Origin: R-RK-3 sp963842775
Lineage (GTDB): Bacteria > Pseudomonadota > Alphaproteobacteria > Rhizobiales > Rhodomicrobiaceae
Length of the DNA stretch: 64,000 nt
Assembly: GCA_963842775.1 (NCBI GenBank)
Contig: CAWJHQ010000005.1
Location: forward strand, 248,001 to 312,000
Direction of reading: 5' to 3'
Of this stretch, positions 1 to 8,861 are shown in pieces. The notes under the pieces were generated by a model. That model was not told where the DNA came from, searched no databases, and saw only the letters and a program-made list of their open reading frames with translations. How positions within the stretch are numbered: the stretch's first letter is position 1; every line of letters starts with the position of its first letter. A program made the translations under genes and the position numbers.

Positions 1-679
1 GACATCGTCGTGTCCAATGCCGACCCGATGCATCTGTTCGGCGAAATGCTTCCCGCCGGCCGGCTGGCCACCGCGCCGAAACTGAAAATGCGCGCCGCGC
101 GGCTGTCGATGGGGCTGTTCCTCCTCTATTTCGGCACGCGCCGGCAATATCCGGAGGTGGCGCATCACACGATCTGGCTGGGCGAACGGTTCCGCGAATT
201 GCTCGACGACATCTTCAAGCGGAAGGCGCTGGCCAAGGATTTCTCGCTCTATATCCACCGCCCCACCGCGACCGATCCGAGTTTCGCGCCGCCGGGCTGC
301 GATAGTTTCTATGCGCTCTGCCCGGTGCCCAATCTCAGCGCCGGCTTGGACTGGACGCAAGGAAGCGCCGCGTCTCCGCGATCAGATCGTCGAAGCGCTG
401 GACGGTACATTGCTTCCCGGCCTTCGCAGCGAGATCACCGCCGAGCTGTGCCTCACACCGGCTGATTTCAAACAGAACTATCTCGCCTATCAGGGCAGCG
501 GCTTTTCCATCGCCCCGCACTTCACCCAGAGCGCCTGGTTCCGCTTCCACAATCGCGCCGAAGGCATCGACGGGCTTTATCTGACGGGCGCCGGAACGCA
601 TCCAGGGGCGGGCATGCCTGGCGTACTCTGTTCAGCCAAGGTCATCGACAGGCTGATCCCGGCGGCTGAGCGCCTTTAG
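1..679 (+). CDS. crtI: Phytoene desaturase (CrtI family), 3' part, frameshifted
   Basis: C-terminal part of a FAD-dependent carotenoid oxidoreductase; the 5' end lies outside the window. CrtI enzymes desaturate phytoene in carotenoid synthesis at the membrane. The segment FYALCPVPNL and the closing GAGTHPGAGMPGV signature, which contributes to the FAD site, are typical of the family. The reading frame shifts near base 358; removing the C there joins GLDWT to KEAPRLRDQI in one frame, so I treat it as one gene. The stop TAG at 677-679 is also the first triplet of a repeat (TAGAGCGCG). CrtN/CrtD-like relatives cannot be excluded from the C-terminus alone. Confidence 0.75.
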
Positions 680-724
680 AGCGCGATCAGGAAAAGTGGA
701 ATCCGGTTTTCCGTCCGATCGCGC
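677..724. repeat. Palindromic interspersed repeat, type C
   Basis: Imperfect inverted repeat starting TAGAGCGCGATC and ending GATCGCGC, with the internal AAAAGTGGAATCCGGTTTTCCG core. This core resembles the AAAGTGGACACCGGTTT core of the longer repeats at 2969 and 27589. Only one copy of this exact form was seen. It begins at the stop codon of the preceding gene. Confidence 0.6.
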
Positions 725-792
725 GACCAGCAAAGAATCGAGAGCGGGCCTCCCAGCTTCGATGTTTCCACTTCAACCGATCCCGCCAGGCG

Positions 793-1077
793 TTACGCGT
801 CCGGGGGCTTGCCGGCCGGCCATTTGCCTCCCGGCTCCTTGGCCTTTTGCCGCAGGAACTTCGCGGCGCCGGGGACACGCGTCAGGCGCGCCACCGCCTC
901 GATATAGGCCACAAGCGATTCGCCCTCCACATAGGCCGGATTCCGCGGACCAGTCCTCGCCATGAATTCCATGACGCGAAAGCGGCATTCGCGCAGCGCC
1001 AGCAATAGTGGCCTGTAATCGAATTCGGTCGGGCTCGGATGAGCGAATAGATCCGGCCCTTCTGGCTTGTCGGTCAT
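793..1077 (-). CDS. Small protein of unknown function, 94 aa
   Basis: Uninterrupted ORF starting at ATG 1077 (MTDKPEGPDLF) with a basic, Pro/Lys-rich C-terminus and no signal peptide or membrane segment. I do not recognise the family. It is convergent with the crtI-like gene and separated from it by the type C repeat. The palindrome at 1106-1119 sits about 30 bases upstream of its start and is a candidate operator. The codon usage looks like that of its neighbours, so it is probably a real gene, but no function can be given. Confidence 0.55.
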   Translation of the reverse strand: MTDKPEGPDLFAHPSPTEFDYRPLLLALRECRFRVMEFMARTGPRNPAYVEGESLVAYIEAVARLTRVPGAAKFLRQKAKEPGGKWPAGKPPDA

Positions 1078-1105
1078 CGACGCGGAACTCCGATGTTCAC
1101 TGTTT

Positions 1106-1119
1106 GTTCATAGATGAAC
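1106..1119. promoter_or_regulatory. Perfect palindrome upstream of the 94-aa gene
   Basis: GTTCAT-AG-ATGAAC is a perfect 14-bp inverted repeat, 29 bp upstream of the minus-strand start at 1077. Size and position suit a dimeric repressor site. The partner regulator is not evident in the window. Confidence 0.35.
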
Positions 1120-1486
1120 TCTCATCTCGCGTCAACACTCATTGCGCTTTGCCCGCGCATAATAAGTGGAAACCAGTAGCCACATTGGTTAACGCGAAAC
1201 ACAACCCTGGGTTTCAATTAACATAACATAGTGTATCTAAAGTAGAATTATGAATAAATTAGTTGCAAACAAGACACTTTTCGCAACTCTCGCAAGTATT
1301 CAATGTGTCTGCATTATGTTTCCATTGCGGCGCCTTCGGAGGCGTGATTATGGTCATTAAACACGTGGGCGGTGAGTTTGCCCATTGTGTGGGCGTTAGT
1401 TGATTTTTGACGGTGAATTTTCGAGCAGCGAAATTACGCGCCTATGGGCTGGGCGACGCTGCAGGGGCAAAAATGAGGGATGGGGA
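1120..1486. other. AT-rich intergenic region before the adhesin gene
   Basis: No convincing ORF. It holds a tight hairpin at about 1330-1344 (CGCCT-TCGG-AGGCG) and a TGGGC/GCCCA inverted pair near 1368-1385, so part of it could be a structured 5' leader for the adhesin gene starting at 1487. It is markedly more AT-rich than its surroundings. Confidence 0.35.
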
Positions 1487-2909
1487 ATGAAAAATTCTAA
1501 GAAGTGCGTAGCCGTAGTTCTGACCTTGCCAATTGTCCGCAATGTTCTTGGCCTCGCAAGCTTATGCTGACACTTGCTTAACATCAGTCACGGCAACTCC
1601 AACCGAGGTCGTCTCTGACATCACGAAACAATTCGGCCAGGCATTGACGCCAGATACCAGCCTGTCGGTTACAAAAAATCCGGCAATTGTCGATTAGATC
1701 CTCCAATTCTTCCGCCGATTGTCGTAATTCCTGCGAATATCGTCGTGACAGACGTTCAGCTCAACGAAGTCTCGTCGCCATTTTTGCAAGACATAACGCC
1801 TCGGGTTTACTCACGGTGGTCGGATCGATAACACCGGACGACAGGCGGGGCAACGGCTACCGGCTGGAAATGCTTTCGCCTGCGGTCAAAATGCTACGGC
1901 TACTGGTAGTGCCGCCTCAGCTTTCGGAGCGAACTCTGCCGCCACTGGCGACAGTGCAAGCGCTCTCGGTGCAAACTCCATCGCCAATGGGGACAACGCG
2001 ACGGCAGTTGGCCAGGGCGCAAACGCTACTGGACCTCAATGCAACCGCTGTCGGACGCAGTTCAACCGCTGCTGGCGACAACGCAACCGCCACAGGCGCG
2101 TTTTCAAATGCGGACGGAGCCAACGCAACAGCGCTCGGTTCGGAATCCGACGCGGTTGGCGCGAATGCTACGGCGGGCGGAGCGTTCGCCAGCGCAGACC
2201 GGAACCAACGCAACAGCCTACGGTCACAGCTCTCTCGCAATCGGCTGAAACAACGTACCGCGATTGGCCAGGATTCCACCGCGAGCGGCGCAGAATTCTA
2301 CGGCAGTTGGCCAGCAAGCGTCGGCATCGGCTCCAACAGCTCCGCGTTCGGGCAAGGCCCAGTCGCGAATGCAAACAACGCAACGGCCGTCGGCGCCGGG
2401 GCACAGGCCAACCACAAGGCTCGGTCGCCATCGGCCGGGACAGCGGAGGCAATGTCGCGACCTCGTCCCTGAGCAATGAGTTCGTGCTCGGCACCGCGAA
2501 CCACACCTATACGGCGCCCGGCATCACCTCTGCCGAAAGCCGCAATCGCCAATCCGGCCCGCTGGAAGTCGCCACGACCGACTCGAGCGGTCACCTGGCC
2601 ACCGATGGCGGCCAGATCTTCCGCGAACTCGGCGAACAGGGCGCGGGCATCGCCATCGCCATGGCTCTGGAGAACCCGGACCTGGTCGGCAACGAGACCT
2701 TCGGCCTTTCAGCCAATCTGGGCTTCTTTGAGGGCAACACCGCGCTCGGCGTCGCGCTGATGGGCGTGGTCGGCCATAATCTCGTCGGTGGCGGCGAGCG
2801 CTGGGCGGTTTCGGGCGGCGTTGGCGTCAGCCTGAATGAGAACGAGTTCGGCGGCCAGAGCGTCGATCGCACGGTTGCCGGCCGCGCTGGCGTCCAAGTC
2901 TCCTGGTAA
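1487..2909 (+). pseudogene. YadA-like trimeric autotransporter adhesin, multiply frameshifted
   Basis: A signal peptide starts at ATG 1487 (MKNSKKCVAVVLTLP) and continues as SAMFLASQAYA after removal of one base near 1535. Between about 1870 and 2460 all three frames together carry repeated ATAxG and NATAVG motifs, the hallmark of YadA/Hep_Hag head repeats (GANATALG, GDNATATG, GANATAGG). From about 2420 to 2909 one open frame encodes the neck and a C-terminal beta-barrel anchor ending in Trp. I count at least six frame changes, including one near 1693 that single-base removal does not fix. Sequence error may contribute, but real decay or repeat-driven slippage is plausible. A strong terminator follows. 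Confidence 0.7.
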
Positions 2910-2931
2910 CTCCAGGCCTCGCAGAGACAGG

Positions 2932-2962
2932 GGGCCATCGGCGATGCCGGTGGCCCTTTTTT
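2932..2962 (+). terminator. Intrinsic terminator of the adhesin gene
   Basis: An 11-bp stem (GGGCCATCGGC with GCCGGTGGCCC, one G-U pair) and a 3-nt loop are followed directly by six T. It lies 22 bases after the stop at 2909. Confidence 0.8.
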
Positions 2963-2968
2963 GCCGTG

Positions 2969-3073
2969 AGAGCATTTTCCAGTAAAGTGGACACCGGTTT
3001 GCGCCCTCGAAAATGCGACCAAATAAAGAGATAGAGCCCCGTTCCGATTCAATCGGAACGGAAAAGGCTCTAG
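2969..3073 (+). repeat. Interspersed repeat type A, complete copy
   Basis: Reference copy of a roughly 105-bp element. It begins GAGAGCATTTTCC, carries GTGGACACCGGTTTGCG, then CGAAAATGCGACC, then a perfect hairpin CGTTCCGATT-CA-ATCGGAACG, and ends GGCTCTAG. The ends form AGAGC/GCTCT inverted repeats. Other copies lie at 27589-27805, 35910-35968 and 52262-52386, with a remnant at 47401-47415. Confidence 0.85.
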
Positions 3074-3181
3074 AAGCGGAATGCGCTTAATTTGCGCACG
3101 ATGCTTTGGTTTGATGATGTTCTCGCGAATGCATATGCCGGGCATTTCGCATGGGCACCAACGGAAAGAGCGTGGTCGAAT

Positions 3182-4102
3182 ATGGCGCGATATCGGCGAA
3201 TTGCGGTCTGGCTGATCGCCCTTGCGGTCGCTTCCGGCCTGCCCGCCGCCGCTGAGCAGAAGCCGGCCGCCAAGACCCAGCAGCCGCAGCCCAATCAGCA
3301 GCAGGGCCAAGCCGCGCCGGGCACGCCGCTAGCGCAACTTCCCGCGCTTCCCGATGCGTTCAAGCTCAATCTCCTGATACGCTCCTCGATCATCGCCCTC
3401 AACCAGGCCAATCAGACGGGCAATTACACGGTCCTGCAGGATCTGGGCGCGCCCGCGTTCCGGGCGTCGAACAATTCGGTGCGGCTGGCGCAGATATTCT
3501 CCGCCCTGCGCCAGCGGCAGCTGGATCTGTCGCCGGTGCTGTTCTTCACGCCCAAGCTGGTGGCGGAGCCGCAGATCAACGCCAATGGCCTGCTGCGGCT
3601 GGTCGGCTTTTTCCCGACGGCGCCCGAAAGGGTGAATTTCGAGCTGATCTATCAGCAGATCGACGGCCAATGGCGGCTGTTCGGCATCGGCGTCAATACG
3701 AGCCCGGCGGAGGTCACCTCGGCGCTGCCGCCGGCCGGGGCAGGCGAACAGGCTCAAGGTGCTCCCCCCGCCCAGGCGGCACAAGCAGCGCCAACACCGC
3801 CGGCCGCACCCGACAATTCGGCGTCGCGCGAAGCACAAGCGCCGCCTCCGAAGGCCGCGCAGAAACCCGATGGGGCCGCGCGCCCGAGCCGCAAACCGCA
3901 AGCCGAGAAGCCGAGCGGTGCAAAGAAGCAAAGCGGCGCCGCAAACACTGCCCCCGGCGCCGTCGTCCAGAACGGCGCGACGAACAATGCCGCGCGGATC
4001 GATCTCGCCAATCCGAACGCGGCGGCCACCGGCTCCGATCCCACGCCGAAGAAGCAGACCGGCACCTGGGACACGCGCAGTCTTTCCGCGACTACGGATT
4101 AG
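3182..4102 (+). CDS. Conserved secreted protein, Pro/Ala-rich C-terminus
   Basis: The start MARYRR at 3182 gives a clear Sec signal peptide (IAVWLIALAVASG, cleavage near AAA-EQ). An in-frame ATG at 3092 would bury the signal and is disfavoured. Residues about 60-185 form a compact domain (LIRSSIIALNQANQTGNY; LVGFFPTAPERVNFELIY) that I associate with conserved alphaproteobacterial periplasmic proteins of unknown function. The last 120 residues are a low-complexity Ala/Pro/Gln/Lys tail. The stop TAG 4100-4102 is the first triplet of repeat B1. No function is assigned. Confidence 0.75.
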   Translation: MARYRRIAVWLIALAVASGLPAAAEQKPAAKTQQPQPNQQQGQAAPGTPLAQLPALPDAFKLNLLIRSSIIALNQANQTGNYTVLQDLGAPAFRASNNSVRLAQIFSALRQRQLDLSPVLFFTPKLVAEPQINANGLLRLVGFFPTAPERVNFELIYQQIDGQWRLFGIGVNTSPAEVTSALPPAGAGEQAQGAPPAQAAQAAPTPPAAPDNSASREAQAPPPKAAQKPDGAARPSRKPQAEKPSGAKKQSGAANTAPGAVVQNGATNNAARIDLANPNAAATGSDPTPKKQTGTWDTRSLSATTD

Positions 4103-4206
4103 CGCATCGGACCGAAAAGTGCGCAGCGGTTTTCGGACAAATCCGATGCTGAAACAAAAAGCTGGAGCGGCGCTTCCGATTCCTATTAAGAGTTCCGCCG
4201 CTCTAG
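4101..4206 (+). repeat. Interspersed repeat type B, copy 1
   Basis: About 106 bp: AGCGCATCGGACCGAAAAGTGCGCAGCGG at the left end, then TTCGGACAAATCCGATGC, then GAGCGGCGCTTCCGATTC and TTCCGCCGCTCTAG at the right end. Both halves are inverted repeats. Copies lie at 52157-52263 (reverse) and 55501-55604. It starts inside the stop codon of the preceding gene. Confidence 0.85.
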
Positions 4207-4238
4207 CGGGCGATCCGTGAGCGCAGCTTCGCGATAAA

Positions 4239-4970
4239 TTATGCGGCGGAGGCTTCAGGCCCGACCGCGACATGGCCGAGCCACAGCCGCAAGAACCGGT
4301 CGAGCCAGGCGCGTTGGCCGGACCCGTGAATATGGTGCCCGATAATGTGCTCCTGGCGGGGATGCGCGCCAGGAGCCACCAGCCGGTGCGCCGCGCAGGT
4401 CGTCCAGCGGTGGATGATGGCCAGCGTCATCTCGGGATGGAACTGCACGCCGAACGCATGCTCGCCATATTGCATCGCCTGATTTTCGAAGCTGGCGTTC
4501 GTCGCAAGCCGTTTGGCGCCCGAAGGCAGGGCAAACCCTTCGCTGTGCCATTGATAGACGGAATCCGGCCAGCGCATCAAAGCGGCGCCTTCATCGCTCG
4601 GCGCAATCGGATAGTAGCCGGCCTCGAGCACATTGTCCTGATGCGGCGCCACCTCCGCGCCGAGCTGTTTCGCCAGCATCTGCGCCCCGAGACAGATGCC
4701 GAAATAGGGCTTGTTCTCGCGTAAGGGCACCGCCAGCCAATCGATTTCCGAACGCATGTAATCGTCAGGGTCGTTGGCGCTCATCGGGCCGCCGAACACG
4801 ATCGCACCGGCATGCTCCGCCAATGTCGGCGGCAAGGGATCGCCGAAGCGGTGGCACCTTATGTCGAGCGAATAGCCGTTGGCGGTGAGCCACTGGCCGA
4901 CGGCGCCAGGCTGGGATTCGCGCCGATGGACGATGATGAGGATCTTTTTGGAATCGAGGGCCGCCTTCAT
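4239..4970 (-). CDS. Class I glutamine amidotransferase-like protein
   Basis: Triad class I glutaminase domain related to the GMP synthase amidotransferase subunit: GGPMSAND, nucleophile Cys in GICLGAQML, and the His-Glu pair in GVQFHPEMT. It would hydrolyse glutamine or a gamma-glutamyl amide in the cytoplasm. The start at 4970 (MKAALDSKKILIIVH) places the beta-strand at the N-terminus; a start at 5006 is also open. It is the last gene of a minus-strand group after the TerB and SDR genes. The acceptor substrate is unknown; no synthase partner is adjacent. Confidence 0.8.
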   Translation of the reverse strand: MKAALDSKKILIIVHRRESQPGAVGQWLTANGYSLDIRCHRFGDPLPPTLAEHAGAIVFGGPMSANDPDDYMRSEIDWLAVPLRENKPYFGICLGAQMLAKQLGAEVAPHQDNVLEAGYYPIAPSDEGAALMRWPDSVYQWHSEGFALPSGAKRLATNASFENQAMQYGEHAFGVQFHPEMTLAIIHRWTTCAAHRLVAPGAHPRQEHIIGHHIHGSGQRAWLDRFLRLWLGHVAVGPEASAA

Positions 4971-5066
4971 CCGTACCGCTGTCCTGATCCGCCGCTGGGA
5001 CGGCAAGCCGCCCCGCCATGTCCTCGGTCGTCATGCTGAAATATTTTTCCATCGCCGCCAAAAATC

Positions 5067-5933
5067 TCAATAGCGCTGTTTTAGAAGCCATCCGCTGAAC
5101 GGCATCAGAACGGCATGCGGGATGATCCGCATTGCAAACGCGGCCAGCGAAGGCAGGAAACCGGGAACGATGACCGTCCGGCGGCCCATAAAGCCGCTGA
5201 CGATGATCCGGGCGGCCCGTGCGGGTGACATCACGTTCTGCATGCGAAGATAGAATGCAGCTTTCGTGCCCATTCGTTCGTGAAAGCGTGTAGCGACCGG
5301 TCCCGGAGCCGCGGCCGAGATCAGCACGCCCCGTCCCGCATTCTCGGCGGCGAGCGCTTCGGTGAATGACATCACATAGGCCTTGGACGCGTAATAGGCG
5401 GCCTGATAGGAACTGGGCGCGAGCCCGCCCAGCGAGCCAATGTTCAGCACACCGCCGCGGCCGCGCCGCAACATGGCCGGCAGAAAAGCCCGGGTCAAAG
5501 CCGTAAGCGCCTCGACGTTCAGCTTGCACAGCGCCATGAGCCTTACAGGATCCTGCTCGGCTACGACACCTCCGATGCCGATTCCGGCATTGTTGACCAA
5601 TATTTCGGCGAAAACCGCATTGGCATCCATCGCCGCGGCAACCGCTTTTTCCGGCCCCGGCTGCGTCAGATCGATCGCGGCTATGTAGACCTTGACCGGG
5701 TAATCCCGGCGCAGTTCGGCCGCCGCGGTCTCAAGCATCGTCCGCGTCCGCGCGATCAGCAGCAGCGCGTGACCGCGAGCGGCAAATTCATTGGCGAGAT
5801 GCCGCCCGATGCCCTCGCTTCCGCCGGTAATGACGCAGACGGGCGTCTTCCCCTGATCTTCCGGCAACGCACCGGCATCGCGGACATGGCGTCGCCACCA
5901 GGCCGTTTCGAGCCTCTGAATCCAGTTCGCCAT
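5067..5933 (-). CDS. Short-chain dehydrogenase/reductase
   Basis: Classical SDR fold, 288 aa. The NAD(P) site is TGGSEGIG, NNAG is in place, the catalytic Ser lies in NIGSLGG, and Tyr/Lys are in AAYYASKAY. A C-terminal hydrophobic tail (PHAVLMPFSGWLL) suggests membrane association, as in the acetoin-dehydrogenase-like or 17-beta-HSD-type SDRs. It starts 10 bases after the TerB-family gene, so they are probably co-transcribed. The substrate cannot be read from sequence. Confidence 0.85.
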   Translation of the reverse strand: MANWIQRLETAWWRRHVRDAGALPEDQGKTPVCVITGGSEGIGRHLANEFAARGHALLLIARTRTMLETAAAELRRDYPVKVYIAAIDLTQPGPEKAVAAAMDANAVFAEILVNNAGIGIGGVVAEQDPVRLMALCKLNVEALTALTRAFLPAMLRRGRGGVLNIGSLGGLAPSSYQAAYYASKAYVMSFTEALAAENAGRGVLISAAAPGPVATRFHERMGTKAAFYLRMQNVMSPARAARIIVSGFMGRRTVIVPGFLPSLAAFAMRIIPHAVLMPFSGWLLKQRY

Positions 5934-5942
5934 CCCCTCCCC

Positions 5943-6398
5943 TTAGCTGTTCCCGGCGCGAACCATCTGCTTCAGCTCCATCCGGTCGCGGGCCGGAACC
6001 GCGAGCAGCTCCGCCGTGCGCCAGATGAGATTGTCTTCGAGCGCGCCAAGCTCGCCATCGGCATAGACGACACGCCACATCATCGCGATGATCTCGCGCT
6101 TCTCGTCCAGCGACAGCCGGTCGCGCAAGACCGACGTGAAGCGATAGATGTCGATGGCCTCGCGCTCGCGCTGCTGCGCCATGGTCAGCAGGCGGTTGAA
6201 TTCGGGCTCGCTGAGCTGAAAATGCTCCGACAGCAAGGGCTTGAGGCGCGCCATTTCGTCTTCGGTGACGGTTCCGTCGATGGCGATGGCATGAAACAGC
6301 AGGGCGGCGGTGGCGAGCTGCGTCTCGTCGGCGCCCAGCTTTTCGCCGTCACCGGGATCGCTGAGAGAGTCGAAAAACGCGGCTATCGATTTGAACAT
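5943..6398 (-). CDS. TerB-family protein
   Basis: A soluble all-helical TerB domain fills the protein: ALLFHAIAIDGTVTEDEM and VVYADGELGALEDNL are its two acidic, metal-binding-like repeats, each with the A-D-G-x-(V/L) pattern. The start at 6398 (MFKSIAAFF) is preferred over 6515 because the longer form adds an uncharacteristic Cys-rich leader. It heads the TerB-SDR-amidotransferase group. TerB proteins are linked to tellurite resistance and surface stress, but isolated copies such as this have no established role. Confidence 0.8.
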   Translation of the reverse strand: MFKSIAAFFDSLSDPGDGEKLGADETQLATAALLFHAIAIDGTVTEDEMARLKPLLSEHFQLSEPEFNRLLTMAQQREREAIDIYRFTSVLRDRLSLDEKREIIAMMWRVVYADGELGALEDNLIWRTAELLAVPARDRMELKQMVRAGNS

Positions 6399-6572
6399 GA
6401 CGAACGGTCCCGGACGCTGTGCGTGTTGGCTTGCCGAGCAAACTAGCCGATGGGCGGGGGCGATGCATAGCCCAAGGGAGGATGAGCCGGCATTGCCGCC
6501 GATCCAATTGATCATATATGAGTGGGCTCCATAGGATGCAAAGCCCCGACGCGGGGCCCGGTTACGATAGCC

Positions 6573-7016
6573 ATGATCGATTTTGCCAGCGACAGCGCCA
6601 TTGTGCCGCGCGCCGCCGTCAGTGCCGCGATTTTCCGCGATGGGCGCGTGCTGCTGGTGAAGCGGCGCGGTCCGCCGTCAGCCGATGTCTGGAGCCTGCC
6701 CGGCGGCCATATCGAACCCGGCGAGACCGCCCTCGACGCGATCCATCGGGAGCTGCGCGAGGAAACGTCCGTGATAGCGCGCATTGCAGAAATTATCGGC
6801 GCGAAGGATGTCATTCATCTAAATGACAGCGGCGACCTGATATTCCATCGTGTCGTCATCGTCTTTTGCGGTGAATGGCTATCGGGCGAGCCCGAGGCGG
6901 GCGATGATGCGGCCGCCGCCGGCTGGTACGATCCGGACGCGCTGGCAGGGCTCGCGACGACCGAAGGGCTCGCCGAGATCGTTCGGAGCGCGAAGATGAA
7001 GCTGGCCGGGCGTTAA
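6573..7016 (+). CDS. NUDIX hydrolase
   Basis: The NUDIX box is GGHIEPGETALDAIHRELRE followed by ETS, giving the GX5EX7REUXEE pattern with Thr replacing the last Gly-adjacent residue. Residues 10-60 match the ADP-ribose/nucleotide pyrophosphatase-like branch (VLLVKRRGPP, WSLPGG). The start MIDFASD at 6573 is chosen; an upstream in-frame ATG at 6522 would lie in non-conserved sequence. The substrate is unknown; house-cleaning of modified nucleotides is the usual role. Confidence 0.85.
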   Translation: MIDFASDSAIVPRAAVSAAIFRDGRVLLVKRRGPPSADVWSLPGGHIEPGETALDAIHRELREETSVIARIAEIIGAKDVIHLNDSGDLIFHRVVIVFCGEWLSGEPEAGDDAAAAGWYDPDALAGLATTEGLAEIVRSAKMKLAGR

Positions 7017-7098
7017 CAGCCGGACTTGCTGCTGTCCATAGGTATTGGTACGCGGCCCTGCTGTTGTTGGAAAGAACTGTTTCATCCTCTGGTTGAAA

Positions 7099-7128
7099 TT
7101 GACATAATCGCTAAACCTAAAGTATAGA
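7099..7128 (+). promoter_or_regulatory. Sigma-70-type promoter of the TIGR02301 gene
   Basis: TTGACA (7099-7104), an 18-bp spacer, then TATAGA (7123-7128). The expected transcription start, about 7135, is 0-3 bases from the start codon at 7137, which would make the mRNA almost leaderless. Confidence 0.6.
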
Positions 7129-7136
7129 GCGCATGG

Positions 7137-7553
7137 ATGGTGAACTTTAGAGTGGTGTTGGCGTGCATGCTCGTCGTCGCGGCAATCGGCCTGAAAATTG
7201 CGTCGCCGCTGGCGCAAACGGCGCAACCGTCCGGGCCTTCGAGTGACCCTGACGCGCGTCCGTACGACGCGCAAATCTACAGGCTGTCGGAGATTGTTGG
7301 CGCGGTTCACTATCTCCGTGAACTGTGCGGCGCCGAAGAGGGTCAGGCCTGGCGGAACCAGATGCGGGACCTCGTCAACGCTGAAGGGACAAGCGCCCTT
7401 CGCCGTGCGCGGCTCGTCGACAGTTTCAACAAAGGGTATCGTGGCTATGCACGAACCCACCGGACATGCACGAGGCCCGCGGTGCAGGCAATCGCGCGCT
7501 TCATGCAGCAAGGAGCAAGCATCGCCGACGCTCTTATACAAGATCATCGTTAA
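7137..7553 (+). CDS. TIGR02301 family secreted protein
   Basis: 138 aa with a signal peptide (VVLACMLVVAAIGLKIASPLAQ). The mature part matches the TIGR02301 family of Hyphomicrobiales: RPYDAQIYRLSEIVGAVHYLRELCG, WRNQMRDLV, FNKGYRGYARTHRTC and a final Ala-rich helix. Two conserved Cys (CG and TC) probably form a disulfide. It is a periplasmic protein of unknown function and intact. An apparent strong promoter overlaps its start. Confidence 0.85.
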   Translation: MVNFRVVLACMLVVAAIGLKIASPLAQTAQPSGPSSDPDARPYDAQIYRLSEIVGAVHYLRELCGAEEGQAWRNQMRDLVNAEGTSALRRARLVDSFNKGYRGYARTHRTCTRPAVQAIARFMQQGASIADALIQDHR

Positions 7554-7677
7554 GCAAGAATTATAAAAATGCCACCCGCCCATTAAGCACAAACATAACC
7601 GTCTGTATGCGTTTTCGGCCACTGTGCTAGGAAAGATGCGGCGGTGATTGCATGGGCAGATTTCGGAGAGCCGACGC

Positions 7678-7947
7678 GTGTACAGGATAAGAGATTACGA
7701 TCTTCCCCGTGATTCCAGCACCGCACTGGATGAGCAGAAGCAAGCCGCTCTCCGTTACATTATGGAAGCTTGGGAAGAGGCGCTTTATGACGGCATTGAA
7801 CCGGAGATGCTGGCAAACGCCGCATTCTTCGCCGCGTTGACCGATCTGGTGTCCAGCTATGGTGAAGACGCCGTGGCCAAGATGACGGAAGGTCTGCCCC
7901 GCCGGCTCCATAATGGCGAATTCACGCTACATCGCGTGACCCAATAG
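7678..7947 (+). CDS. Small conserved protein, 89 aa
   Basis: Soluble acidic helical protein (AALRYIMEAWEEALYDGIEPEMLANAA, split by one turn). GTG 7678 is chosen because GGAGAG sits eight bases upstream; a TTG at 7648 is also open. Similar short proteins occur in rhizobia, often near TIGR02301 genes, but I cannot name a function. Its last 21 bases overlap the convergent LysE gene. Confidence 0.65.
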   Translation: MYRIRDYDLPRDSSTALDEQKQAALRYIMEAWEEALYDGIEPEMLANAAFFAALTDLVSSYGEDAVAKMTEGLPRRLHNGEFTLHRVTQ

Positions 7948-8745
7948 CCCAAACCGCTTGCCGAAGACGCTGGGCAGCAAGGCTGGCGGCGTCGACGCAT
8001 CGGCCGCATGTCCCATCAGCCCCATCGCCAGCTGGAAGAATAAGAGCCCGCCAAAGGCCAGCAGCACCACTCCCGCAACCTGATTGATGAGCTTCAAGCG
8101 GCCCTCGGTGATCCGGCCGCGGAGCTTTTCGATCAGACGCGAGAGCACCGCCCACCACAAAAGGCTTCCCATCATCACCGAAAAAACCAGCGTGAGTGCC
8201 TGGACATAGCTGTCCAGGCCGCCCAGAACCGAGCTAAGCCCGCCGACGATCGCGAAAAGGCCAAGAATGGCGCCGGGATTGGTGATCGTCAGGAAGAAGG
8301 TCTGCGGGATGACGCCGGCATGGGGCAGGATCCGCCAGATCTGGAAGCGGAGCGCCGGGCGCAACCTTTCCGGCACCCAGTCGACGATCCGGCGAAGCTG
8401 CGTGAAATTCGCCCGCCTCGGCGCGAAAGCGAGCTTGGGCTTCGCCATATAAAGCTTCACGCCGAACGCCATCATGATGACGCCGCCGATCAGCTGGATT
8501 TCCTGCTTGTAGTTCGACATGACGCCGGAGATCGCGGTGATGCCGAACGCCGCGACGGCAGCGATCAGCCCGTCAGCCAGCACCGCGCCGACGCCGGCCG
8601 CGAAACCGCCCCAAAAGCCGCGCTCCAATGTGCGCTGAATGCAAACGATATTGACGGGGCCGACAGGCGCTGCGATGAGCACGCCGATGATGAGGCCGCT
8701 CACCACAAGCTGCGTGCTCAATATAACGGCTTCTGTGTGAAACAC
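7927..8745 (-). CDS. LysE/RhtB family exporter
   Basis: 272-aa inner membrane protein with about six transmembrane helices. The LysE signature is near the N-terminus (IAAPVGPVNIVCIQRTLERGF), and a second conserved Pro-Gly stretch (TITNPGAILGLFA) follows mid-protein. The family exports amino acids or small amine compounds by proton antiport. The central loop (residues 95-125) is longer than usual and positively charged. It is convergent with the preceding 89-aa gene. The substrate is not predictable. Confidence 0.85.
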   Translation of the reverse strand: MFHTEAVILSTQLVVSGLIIGVLIAAPVGPVNIVCIQRTLERGFWGGFAAGVGAVLADGLIAAVAAFGITAISGVMSNYKQEIQLIGGVIMMAFGVKLYMAKPKLAFAPRRANFTQLRRIVDWVPERLRPALRFQIWRILPHAGVIPQTFFLTITNPGAILGLFAIVGGLSSVLGGLDSYVQALTLVFSVMMGSLLWWAVLSRLIEKLRGRITEGRLKLINQVAGVVLLAFGGLLFFQLAMGLMGHAADASTPPALLPSVFGKRFGLLGHAM

Positions 8746-8861
8746 CGTCAGCTGGCCCCGTCACAAGGTTGGCGCGATGATGAGTTAGCTTCCTGCATCG
8801 ATTCGGCGGTCCCAGATTGCCATCATTATGTAAATTTTTGTTGCTCCAGGAGAAGTGCCGA

